Numbered from the stretch's first letter, positions 1 to 5,086 are shown. The stretch is 8,146 nucleotides of DNA from Nitrospinota bacterium (GCA_029880775.1 JAOUNV010000058.1:1-8146); one strand, 5' to 3'. The notes: generated by a model not told the origin, from the letters alone. Program-made: numbers and translations.

Positions 1-1
1 C

Positions 2-922
2 CGGTTTCACGAAAGCCTGCTGGTGGAGGCCAAGGCCCTGGGTATGGAGGTGGCCTTCGAGCCGATCCCCCAGGAAGCGTGGAAATTCAAACCCACCCCA
101 AAGCTGCCTTACACCATAGGTGGCGTAAAGGCCGAAAAGCCGGAGGAGAGGATCATATCCATCGCCCAGGCATACCGTCGGGTGTTCAAGCAGTTCCGCC
201 AAAATGGCCTGCAGCGCAGGATCAAGGCCACCGATCTGGCGGAGATTGTCCCATCCAAGATAAACGAAACGATGATGGCCGATTTTGAAAGCCAACTGCA
301 CAACATACAAAGCGACTATGACACCCATATCAAGGGAAGCCTTTCTGAAGGTAAGAACGCCTGGACCGCCACCCTGCGCGGGCTCACCGCCATCCCCATG
401 CACCTGTTCGAATCCCTCTCCTGGCTGATCCATTTCTACGAGCGCCACGAGAACCAGTCCCGCGGCGAGGTGGGCGCCCGCATTTCCGAGCTGGTGGACA
501 ATCCGGAGCTTTTGAAGGTCATCACAACCTTTGGGTTAACCTATTGCGGAAGGTACCTGACAGAGGGGAACGAGGTGGCGGAAAGGATCCTCTCCATGTA
601 TGTCACACCCATCACCTACGAGCTTTCCCTGCCCCAGCCACAAGGGTTTCACGCCAGGCCGGCCACTTATGTGAGCCTTATCGTGCAGGAGCATGGCACA
701 GACACCTTCCTGATCCATGATGACAAAAGGTACAGCTGCCGCTCGGTCCTGGAGCTTCTGGAAGCGGGGGGTATACTGGCCGACAACGAGGCGACAACAG
801 CCGTGTTCGAAGGAGACAAACGCTGCCTGGATGATATCAAAATCTTGTCTGAGCATAACTATTGCGAGGACCGGGACATTCCCCCGGAGCTTCATTACCT
901 AAGAATCCTGAGGAACATGTGA
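2..922 (+). CDS. Protein with C-terminal HPr-like phosphocarrier domain (5' partial)
   Basis: The frame is open from the left edge, so the true start is probably outside; the GTG at 23 is only the first possible start in view. About 190 residues of mostly helical, unrecognised sequence come first. The last ~110 residues match the HPr fold: the active-site motif GFHARPAT is intact (His codon at 650-652) and is followed at the right distance by RSVLELLEAGG, which corresponds to the HPr regulatory serine region. In HPr proteins this histidine accepts phosphate from PTS enzyme I. Free HPr is only ~85-90 residues, so here the domain is fused to a larger protein and is more likely regulatory than a sugar-transport carrier. 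The stop lies 2 nt before the M20 gene, implying co-transcription with it and anmK. The N-terminal function is unknown. Confidence 0.8.
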   Translation, partial: RFHESLLVEAKALGMEVAFEPIPQEAWKFKPTPKLPYTIGGVKAEKPEERIISIAQAYRRVFKQFRQNGLQRRIKATDLAEIVPSKINETMMADFESQLHNIQSDYDTHIKGSLSEGKNAWTATLRGLTAIPMHLFESLSWLIHFYERHENQSRGEVGARISELVDNPELLKVITTFGLTYCGRYLTEGNEVAERILSMYVTPITYELSLPQPQGFHARPATYVSLIVQEHGTDTFLIHDDKRYSCRSVLELLEAGGILADNEATTAVFEGDKRCLDDIKILSEHNYCEDRDIPPELHYLRILRNM

Positions 923-924
923 CC

Positions 925-2244
925 ATGGCCAAGGAGAAAAACGCCGCAAAATCCGCCATCGCGCGGCAAACCGAAAAACTGGCCGCAGAGATGGCCCGGA
1001 TCAACAAGGCCCTCTTTGATAAACCGGAGCTGTGCTACCAGGAGACCTTCGCCGCCGGTCTGCTGCGCGAGAAGCTGGCGGAGGAGGGATTTTCAGTGCG
1101 GGCGCCGTTGGCTGGGCTGCCCACCGCCTTTGCCGCCACCCGCAAGGGCACAGGAGGCAAAGGGCCCACTGTGGCCCTGATCGCCGAGTATGACGCCTTG
1201 CCCCAGCTCGGCCATGCCTGCGGACACAGCCTCATCGCCGCCACGGCCTTCGGCGCCGCCGCGGCTATCGCCCGCGCCACGCCTGATCATCCGGGGACTC
1301 TTATGGTCATCGGAACTCCAGCCGAAGAGGGGGGTGGAGGGAAGGTGAAAATGGTCGAGGAGGGGGTATTCAAGGGAGTGGACGCGGCTATCATGGTTCA
1401 CCCTTCCAACAAAACCCGGGTGGTGGCCAGGATGTTCGCCGTCACCGAGCAGACGTTCACCTTCACCGGCAAGGCGGCCCACGCGGCGGCGTTCCCCTAT
1501 AAGGGGGTGAACGCCCTGGACGCTGGAGTCTTGTTCTATAACGCGGTCTCCACCATGCGCCAGCAGCTGAAGGAGGAGGCCCGCGTCCATGGTATTTTCA
1601 CCCATGGGGGTGACGCGCCGAACATCATCCCGGAAAAAGTGGAGATGGCGTTCTATATACGCGCCCTGGACCGGGACTACTTCCGCGAAGTTATCGCCAA
1701 GGTACGCCAATGCGCTCAAGGCGCCGCCAAAGCCGCAGGGTGTAAGGTCAAGATCAAGCAGCGGGGGCTTGTCTACGAGCCGTTTTATCCCAGCTATCCC
1801 ATGGGCAGGGCTTTCCGCGATAATATGACCATGATCAAGGCAAGAGAAGACGGCTACTCTGAAACCGAGGAGATCGGGTCGTCGGATATCGGCAACCTCA
1901 GCCAGGTGGTCCCCTCCCTCCACCCGGAATACGCCATCGGGGGAGTGGAGGATATCAACCACTCCCGCAACTTTCTGGCGGCTGTCATGTCGAAAAAAGG
2001 CGCCGCCGCTGCGATGGCCATGACAAAAGCAATGGCCATGACTGTGTATGACCTGCTGGCGGATCCGCAATTAATGGCGGAGACCAAGCGGGCCTTCAAA
2101 GGCGCCAAGGGCGCTCGCGTCGCCAAGGGCGCTCGCGTCGTCAAGGGCGCTAGCGTCGTCAAGGGCGCTCGCGTCGTCAAGGGCGCTAGCGTCGTCAAGG
2201 GCGCTCGCGTCGTCAAGGGCGCTAGCGCCAGGGGCGCAAAATAA
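925..2244 (+). CDS. M20 family metallopeptidase/amidohydrolase (M20D, PM20D2/AbgB-like) with repeat tail
   Basis: This is a zinc-dependent amidohydrolase/dipeptidase of 439 residues. The ATG at 925 is preceded by TGAGGA at 909-914. An in-frame upstream extension would overlap the HPr gene and adds nothing conserved. Visible family residues are AEYDALPQLGHACGH (E88, D90, H97, C99, H101: metal-site region), GTPAEEGGGG (E134/E135: catalytic and metal glutamates), H159 in VHPSNKT, GKAAHAAAFPYKGVNALD (H186, dimerisation domain) and H346 in NHSRNF near the end of the catalytic domain. AEYDALP...GHACGH is typical of the PM20D2/AbgB branch, which cleaves dipeptides or aminoacyl amides such as p-aminobenzoyl-glutamate; the actual substrate cannot be read here. 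The core ends near residue 390. Residues 395-439 are a Lys/Arg-rich repeat tail not typical of the family. It is cytoplasmic, with no signal peptide. Next to anmK, a role in turnover of wall-derived or acylated peptides is plausible but inferred. Confidence 0.9.
   Translation: MAKEKNAAKSAIARQTEKLAAEMARINKALFDKPELCYQETFAAGLLREKLAEEGFSVRAPLAGLPTAFAATRKGTGGKGPTVALIAEYDALPQLGHACGHSLIAATAFGAAAAIARATPDHPGTLMVIGTPAEEGGGGKVKMVEEGVFKGVDAAIMVHPSNKTRVVARMFAVTEQTFTFTGKAAHAAAFPYKGVNALDAGVLFYNAVSTMRQQLKEEARVHGIFTHGGDAPNIIPEKVEMAFYIRALDRDYFREVIAKVRQCAQGAAKAAGCKVKIKQRGLVYEPFYPSYPMGRAFRDNMTMIKAREDGYSETEEIGSSDIGNLSQVVPSLHPEYAIGGVEDINHSRNFLAAVMSKKGAAAAMAMTKAMAMTVYDLLADPQLMAETKRAFKGAKGARVAKGARVVKGASVVKGARVVKGASVVKGARVVKGASARGAK
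2107..2232 (+). repeat. Seven 18-nt in-frame tandem repeats coding a cationic tail
   Basis: Units start at 2107, 2125, 2143, 2161, 2179, 2197 and 2215. The core unit is AAGGGCGCTCGCGTCGTC, alternating with a version carrying AGC in place of CGC, so the higher-order period is 36 nt. The protein reads KGARVA, KGARVV, KGASVV, KGARVV, KGASVV, KGARVV, KGASAR and then ends GAK. The 18-nt unit keeps frame, so copy-number changes would lengthen or shorten the tail without breaking the gene or shifting the stop just upstream of anmK. The last unit contains the 12-bp palindrome GGCGCTAGCGCC (2218-2229). Confidence 0.95.
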
Positions 2245-2247
2245 ACC

Positions 2248-3372
2248 TTGGCCATTATCATAGGCCTGATGAGCGGCACTTCCGCAGATGGAGTGGACGC
2301 GGCCGCTTTTGATATCAGGCCAAAAAAAGGTGGGCTCTCCATCCGGCCTGTGGCCTCGTGCCATGCAGCTTATAAAAGCGATCTGGCGGAAGCCTTGACC
2401 CAATTCCACCCCACGACCTCTGCAAACCAAGCGATGGAACTGGACATTGCAGTGGGCGCAGTGTTTGCCAAAGCTGCGAAAAAGCTTATCAAAACCTTGG
2501 CGTTAAAGGGTCATAAGCCGACTTTGATTGGCTCTCATGGTCAGACCATCCTCCACCGGCCCGATATCGGCGCCACGTTGCAGATAGGATCAGCCGCCCA
2601 TATCGCCGCTATCACCGGCGTGGATGTGTGGAGCGATTTTCGCCGGGCGGACATGGCAGTGGGCGGACAAGGCGCGCCCCTGGCCCCTGTGGCCCATCTG
2701 CCGTTGTTCGTCTCCCCCCGGCAGGCGACGGCGGTGGTTAATATAGGCGGCATCGCCAACATCACGCACGTCCCCGCCGCCGCCAAAGGACTTCAAGAGC
2801 TGATCGCCTTCGACACCGGCCCAGGAAACATGCTTATGGATATGGTGGCTCAAAAGGCTATCGGCCAGCCCTTCGATAGAAACGGGCGGCTGGCCGCCAC
2901 CGGCCTGGTGGACCAGAAGATTCTTGAAAAGGCATTGAAGCATTCATATTTTAAAAAGCCGCCCCCGAAATCGACCGGGAGGGAGACTTTTGGGCAGCCG
3001 TTCCTGGATTGGCTTTTCCCGAAGGGGCGAGTCAACTGGGACGCGAACCTTTGCGCCACAATGACGGAGCTTACGGCGGCCTCGGTTTGCTTTGAGATCA
3101 ACCGGCTTAAGCATGGAGGAAGGCCTGTCGACCAGATTATAGTCTGCGGCGGTGGGGCAAAAAACGGAAGCCTGATGAAAAGACTGATTCAGCTTTGCGC
3201 TCCCGATCCCGTGGTAACTTCAGATAAGAATGGTATCGCCCCTATGCTGGTGGAGACGGCGCTGATGGCGATCCTGACATACCACGCCAGCCGGGGAAAC
3301 GCGCTGGACCTATCGGCGGTCACCGGATCAAAGCGTCCCGTGAAGCTGGGAGTGTTCACTCCGGCTCCATGA
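2248..3372 (+). CDS. anmK: 1,6-anhydro-N-acetylmuramic acid kinase
   Basis: AnmK uses ATP and water to open the anhydro ring of anhydro-MurNAc and phosphorylate it, giving MurNAc-6-phosphate, a cytoplasmic step of peptidoglycan recycling before MurQ etherase. The 374 residues match the usual ~370. Motifs in order: GLMSGTSADGVD (6-17, phosphate-binding), SHGQT (96-100), DFRRADMAVGGQGAPLAP (130-147), NIGGIANIT (165-173), DTGPGNMLMD (189-198) and IIVCGGGAKN (297-306, actin-like ATPase fold). The TTG at 2248 is chosen because the first ATG (2269) would remove the first beta-strand and the GL of GLMSGTS; AGGGG at 2230-2234 is a possible ribosome site, lying inside the end of the preceding gene. 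It starts 3 nt after the M20 stop, so translation is probably coupled. No murQ is visible in the window. Confidence 0.95.
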   Translation: MAIIIGLMSGTSADGVDAAAFDIRPKKGGLSIRPVASCHAAYKSDLAEALTQFHPTTSANQAMELDIAVGAVFAKAAKKLIKTLALKGHKPTLIGSHGQTILHRPDIGATLQIGSAAHIAAITGVDVWSDFRRADMAVGGQGAPLAPVAHLPLFVSPRQATAVVNIGGIANITHVPAAAKGLQELIAFDTGPGNMLMDMVAQKAIGQPFDRNGRLAATGLVDQKILEKALKHSYFKKPPPKSTGRETFGQPFLDWLFPKGRVNWDANLCATMTELTAASVCFEINRLKHGGRPVDQIIVCGGGAKNGSLMKRLIQLCAPDPVVTSDKNGIAPMLVETALMAILTYHASRGNALDLSAVTGSKRPVKLGVFTPAP

Positions 3373-3491
3373 CAGGCGGAGCATACCTTGTCAGAGAAGG
3401 GGATGGGTATAAGGGTAACAGAGCCTCTACCAACCGTGTGCAGCCTTATTTAGCAAATGGAGCCATACTCTTCCCCCATCTTGCGTTCAAC

Positions 3492-3517
3492 GTCCTGAAG
3501 CAGGACAGGCGCCCTGT
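3492..3517 (+). terminator. Adjacent hairpins, possible end of the anmK operon
   Basis: GTCCTG (3492-3497) pairs with CAGGAC (3501-3506) around a 3-nt loop. The overlapping ACAGG (3505-3509) pairs with CCTGT (3513-3517) around CGC. Only TTT follows, so this is a weak intrinsic terminator at best, about 120 nt past the anmK stop. Confidence 0.25.
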
Positions 3518-3690
3518 TTCGCGACATTTGTAGCTTCAAGATGAATTACCATTTTTTGGTAAACCATAGGACAAAGCGCTGATAACCAGGGGAATGTATC
3601 CACGGAGGCGATCACGATGGCCCTAAGCGCGCCCGAATAGGCCGAAATCGGACGTGACAATGACACTGAAAAGGATCAGGAGGAGCTTAT

Positions 3691-3711
3691 ATGACCTACC
3701 GGGCGCCTTAA
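3691..3711 (+). other. Six-codon ORF (MTYRAP) with an ideal ribosome binding site
   Basis: AGGAGG at 3678-3683 lies 7 nt before the ATG at 3691, the best Shine-Dalgarno/start pair in the window, yet the frame stops at TAA 3709-3711 after MTYRAP. It may be a leader peptide, the stub of a deleted gene, or chance. AGGAGG is complementary to the CCUCCU loops of the two small RNAs encoded just downstream. Confidence 0.2.
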
Positions 3712-3721
3712 ATGCCCAACT

Positions 3722-3738
3722 ATGTCCTGTATTGGGAC
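3722..3738 (+). promoter_or_regulatory. Candidate activator site (UAS) of sRNA A
   Basis: ATGTC-N8-GGAC, with inverted half-sites GTCC/GGAC, lies at about -105 to -89 from the predicted start, the usual range for sigma-54 enhancer-binding proteins. The second copy has ATGTC-N9-GGAC, and in both copies the last C of GGAC is exactly 64 nt before the first G of the -24 GG. Which activator would bind is unknown. Confidence 0.35.
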
Positions 3739-3782
3739 CACTGAGACACTATGGACACCTGTGATTTTTAAAAAGTGTTAGG

Positions 3783-3795
3783 AATCAATCACTTA
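3783..3795 (+). promoter_or_regulatory. Candidate IHF site of sRNA A
   Basis: AATCAATCACTTA matches all specified positions of the IHF consensus WATCAANNNNTTR. It spans -44 to -32, between the candidate enhancer and the sigma-54 element, where an IHF bend commonly assists sigma-54 activation. Confidence 0.5.
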
Positions 3796-3800
3796 GAAAA

Positions 3801-3816
3801 TGGCATGCCCATTGCA
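3801..3816 (+). promoter_or_regulatory. Sigma-54 promoter of sRNA A
   Basis: TGGCATGCCCATTGCA fits the sigma-54 consensus TGGCAYG-N4-TTGCW at every fixed position, with GG at 3802-3803 and GC at 3814-3815. With the C as -12, +1 falls on G3827 within GGGTG. Confidence 0.88.
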
Positions 3817-3826
3817 TAGTAATTGG

Positions 3827-3947
3827 GTGAAGTTACATTGCAGTAAAGTTTGTGGGGCCTTGAGCTTCCCTCCTACCCCCAATCAAAGCTCAAGGCGTCG
3901 CAATTTAGAAGCCCGTGGAAGGAGCCCTCTCTCTTCCACGGGTTTTT
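3827..3947 (+). ncRNA. Predicted sigma-54-dependent small RNA A, ~120 nt
   Basis: The RNA begins at GTG (G3827) and ends in the U-tract of its terminator. It folds as an outer stem ATTGC (3837-3841) with GCAAT (3900-3904) and a perfect 11-bp central hairpin (3857-3867 with 3886-3896). The 18-nt loop at 3868-3885 is C-rich and contains CCTCCT (3869-3874). A 10-bp terminator hairpin follows. There is no start codon with a credible ribosome site inside. Copy B has compensatory changes in two stems, which argues for a functional RNA. The loop suggests pairing with Shine-Dalgarno AGGAGG regions of target mRNAs; targets are unknown. I do not recognise the family. Confidence 0.75.
3912..3947 (+). 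terminator. Rho-independent terminator of sRNA A
   Basis: CCCGTGGAAG (3912-3921) pairs perfectly with CTTCCACGGG (3933-3942), followed by TTTTT (3943-3947). Confidence 0.9.
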
Positions 3948-3992
3948 CCATTTCCGCCCGGAATCGGGCATAAATATCCGAAAATGCAAATA

Positions 3993-4010
3993 ATGTCAGC
4001 AGATGCGGAC
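3993..4010 (+). promoter_or_regulatory. Candidate activator site (UAS) of sRNA B
   Basis: ATGTC-N9-GGAC lies at about -106 to -89, with GGAC at the same distance from the -24 GG as in copy A. TGTC (3994-3997) and GACA (4008-4011) also form an inverted pair. Confidence 0.35.
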
Positions 4011-4054
4011 AAAGTCATACACAAGATAGGCGCGAAAAAGGCTAATACTCATGA

Positions 4055-4067
4055 AAACAATGCATTC
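4055..4067 (+). promoter_or_regulatory. Candidate IHF site of sRNA B (weaker)
   Basis: AAACAATGCATTC sits at exactly the position of the copy A IHF site (-44 to -32) but deviates from WATCAANNNNTTR at two fixed positions. The CAA and TT core are kept. Confidence 0.3.
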
Positions 4068-4072
4068 ATAGA

Positions 4073-4088
4073 TGGCATGGCCCTTGCA
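4073..4088 (+). promoter_or_regulatory. Sigma-54 promoter of sRNA B
   Basis: TGGCATGGCCCTTGCA fits TGGCAYG-N4-TTGCW at every fixed position, with GG at 4074-4075 and GC at 4086-4087. +1 is predicted at G4099, again the third G of GGGTG. Confidence 0.88.
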
Positions 4089-4098
4089 TCATGAATGG

Positions 4099-4223
4099 GT
4101 GTAAGGACAGAATGCAAGTGTTTGCAAGGTTTTGAGTTCCCCCTCCTTACCCCAACTGGGACTCAAGGAATTGCAAAGTTAAACCCGTGGAGGTTTCCCC
4201 CCTCTCCTCCACGGGTTTTTTTT
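4099..4223 (+). ncRNA. Predicted sigma-54-dependent small RNA B, ~125 nt
   Basis: Paralogue of RNA A with the same order of elements. The outer stem is TTTGCAA (4121-4127) with TTGCAAA (4171-4177). The central hairpin is TTGAGT (4132-4137) with ACTCAA (4161-4166), continued past a bulged T by CCC/GGG. The loop at 4142-4157 starts with CCTCCTT, identical to seven bases of the 16S rRNA anti-Shine-Dalgarno region. A 13-bp terminator hairpin follows. Relative to RNA A, a C-G pair has become T-A in the central stem (C3865-G3888 against T4137-A4161), and an A-T pair has become G-C in the terminator (A3920-T3934 against G4192-C4207). An overlapping + strand reading frame has no ribosome site or recognisable product. 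Likely a riboregulator; targets and any Hfq-like partner are unknown. Confidence 0.78.
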
Positions 4224-4224
4224 T
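4181..4224 (+). terminator. Rho-independent terminator of sRNA B
   Basis: CCCGTGGAGG (4184-4193) pairs perfectly with CCTCCACGGG (4206-4215), extended by AAA (4181-4183) pairing with TTT, followed by nine T residues (4216-4224). The stop codon of the convergent membrane-protein gene lies in this T-run, so the two transcripts end at the same point. Confidence 0.93.
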
Positions 4225-4438
4225 ATTCAGGCTTCCTGACCACTCCCAGGACCAGTGAAAAGAAAGAGTATCCCCCCATGAGACCGAACACCAGAACCAG
4301 AATCACTCCGTATGTACTGTGGAGCACCTTGTCTATGGGGTTATTCAGCAGCAGGCCCGCAAGCCCACCGGCGCCGAGGGCCAGGCCTAGAAATTTGAAT
4401 AGGTAGGCGTCCAGTTTCGCCCAGAATTCGTCACTCAT
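4223..4438 (-). CDS. Small two-helix membrane protein, unknown function
   Basis: 71 residues beginning MSDEFWAKLDAYLFKF, on the reverse strand. Two hydrophobic segments are clear: about residues 16-32 (FLGLALGAGGLAGLLL) and about 46-66 (VILVLVFGLMGGYSFFSLVL), joined by a short polar loop, with a charged RKPE C-terminus. The frame could extend upstream to 4567, but those residues look like translated intergenic DNA, so the ATG at 4438 is preferred even though no strong ribosome site precedes it. It stands alone, convergent with sRNA B, and its stop overlaps that terminator's T-run. I do not recognise the family. Confidence 0.65.
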   Translation of the reverse strand: MSDEFWAKLDAYLFKFLGLALGAGGLAGLLLNNPIDKVLHSTYGVILVLVFGLMGGYSFFSLVLGVVRKPE

Positions 4439-4597
4439 CTGAACAACATATAACAATTGCTTTGGTGTGTCACGTAATAGGTTTGGCGAACGGGCGATTT
4501 TGCGGGATTCGTATGCCAGGAGAGGTCGATCTATATTCCCAATCCGCCATCCTGGAAAACATTTCATGTCAATCTTCCGCAGAGGGCTGTATTGCGT

Positions 4598-4625
4598 TTG
4601 GATTTTGGCGGACTGAATGTATAAT
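4598..4625 (+). promoter_or_regulatory. Promoter of the tRNA-Arg gene
   Basis: A perfect -10 box TATAAT lies at 4620-4625, with a weaker -35-like TTGGAT at 4598-4603, 16 bp apart. A GC-rich stretch follows, typical of stable-RNA promoters. GCGCG (4638-4642) and CGCGC (4647-4651) form a small hairpin in the tRNA precursor leader. The rest of the 4439-4658 gap holds nothing I can identify. Confidence 0.65.
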
Positions 4626-4658
4626 CTTAAGCTCGCCGCGCGTCAACGCGCAAACGAG

Positions 4659-4734
4659 GCCCTCGTAGCTCAGGGGATAGAGCGCCGGATTCCTAATCCG
4701 TAGGTCGCAGGTTCAAATCCTGCCGAGGGTACCA
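4659..4734 (+). tRNA. tRNA-Arg, anticodon CCU, CCA encoded
   Basis: 76-nt cloverleaf: acceptor GCCCTCG with CGAGGGT; D stem GCTC/GAGC; anticodon stem CCGGA/TCCGT with loop TTCCTAA (anticodon CCT at 4692-4694, reading AGG codons); variable loop AGGTC; T stem GCAGG/CCTGC with loop TTCAAAT; then A and CCA. Two imperfections are visible: a G-U pair at the end of the acceptor and a C-U mismatch closing the anticodon stem (C4685 with T4701). The rest pairs perfectly, so the gene is probably functional. tRNA-Arg(CCU) genes are common integration sites for islands and prophages, and the composition changes right after this one. Confidence 0.96.
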
Positions 4735-4760
4735 TAAAAACAACGAGTTACAGTTTTTTA

Positions 4761-4976
4761 TTATTTTGGTGATTTCTCAAGTAATCGCCAAGTAATCACT
4801 AGGCGGGAATTTCCATAGCTTTCCAGCTATCCCTGGCGATGTAAATCAGCCCACCCTTTGTTAAATTTTCCGGGCTTTGGAAGCTTTATATCACCCCATA
4901 GAAAACAAATATTGCGGTACCAGGTGGGGGTGAAACCAGCCACTCTGGCCGCCAGTTCCGCCCTGCTGTACCGCAT
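4761..4976 (-). pseudogene. Small hypothetical ORF interrupted by an amber codon
   Basis: On the reverse strand an ATG at 4976 opens a 49-residue frame beginning MRYSRAELAARVAGFTPTWY and ending WADLHRQG, then TAG at 4827-4829. The same frame continues 21 codons (LESYGNSRLVITWRLLEKSPK) to TAA at 4761-4763. A tryptophan codon (TGG) at the amber position would give one 71-residue protein, so a nonsense mutation is a simple explanation. The start RAELAARVAGFT resembles a helix-turn-helix, but I cannot name a family. No clear ribosome site is seen. It ends 26 bp from the tRNA, where recombination directionality factors and small regulators of integrated elements often sit. It could also be a real 49-residue protein or chance. 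Confidence 0.35.
4778..4797. repeat. Two 9-bp direct repeats beside the tRNA, with flanking inverted arms
   Basis: CAAGTAATC occurs at 4778-4786 and 4789-4797, an 11-bp period close to one helical turn. GTGATT (4769-4774) and AATCAC (4794-4799) also form inverted arms. Such arrays next to a tRNA resemble binding sites of integrase arms or an excisionase, but here they also lie inside a small reverse-strand reading frame. Confidence 0.4.
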
Positions 4977-5086
4977 TGATTGGACAGGCTTATGTTGGTA
5001 GGATTAGTACTACGAAGGGATTATCAGGGAATCTTTGCATAGATCTTCCCTGTTGCGCTCTCGTTCAAGGCAGTCAGAGTTATTTA

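Larger units (their letters stand above)
3373..3720. other. Gene-free stretch downstream of anmK
   Basis: I find no convincing long reading frame on either strand. Besides the hairpins near 3492-3517 and the mini-ORF at 3691, there is a short hairpin, TTACCA/TGGTAA, at 3546-3551 and 3557-3562 with a T-rich loop. Nothing here resembles a transposon or an RNA family I know. Confidence 0.6.
3722..4224 (+). repeat. Two diverged tandem copies of an sRNA transcription unit
   Basis: Copy A (about 3722-3947) and copy B (about 3993-4224) align from the upstream region to the terminator with a constant 272-bp offset through the promoter part. Shared blocks are ATGTC...GGAC, CAAT, TGGCATG-N4-TTGCAT, ATGGGTG/TTGGGTG, TTGAG, CCTCCT followed by ACCCC and AA, CTCAAGG, and CCCGTGGA...CCACGGGTTTTT. 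The sequence between blocks has diverged, so this is an old duplication with function-like conservation, not a recent copy. Confidence 0.8.

Noticed and set aside
1093..2070. Long reverse-strand ORF (325 codons) inside the M20 gene
   Set aside because: It lies fully opposite a gene with clear catalytic motifs, in GC-rich DNA where antisense frames stay open; it has no recognisable domain.
2107..2232. CRISPR array
   Set aside because: The 18-nt units are contiguous, in frame and without unique spacers, so this is a coding tandem repeat.
1854..2430. Reverse-strand ORFs with repeats such as LAPLTTRAPLTT or ASALDD
   Set aside because: The repeats are only the antisense reading of the 18-nt array at the end of the M20 gene.
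3723..3760. Possible insertion-sequence end (TGTCC...GGACACC)
   Set aside because: No matching inverted end, target duplication or transposase trace was found nearby; the paired GTCC/GGAC fits an enhancer site better.
3654..3763. 36-codon + strand frame starting at GTG 3654
   Set aside because: No ribosome site, arbitrary composition, and it overlaps the MTYRAP start and the candidate enhancer.
4095..4406. A + strand ORF of 103 codons over sRNA B
   Set aside because: It runs through the two hairpins, the terminator and the antisense of the membrane-protein gene, and has no ribosome site.
4462..4668. A + strand ORF of 68 codons before the tRNA
   Set aside because: It crosses the tRNA promoter and enters the tRNA gene; no ribosome site or recognisable sequence.
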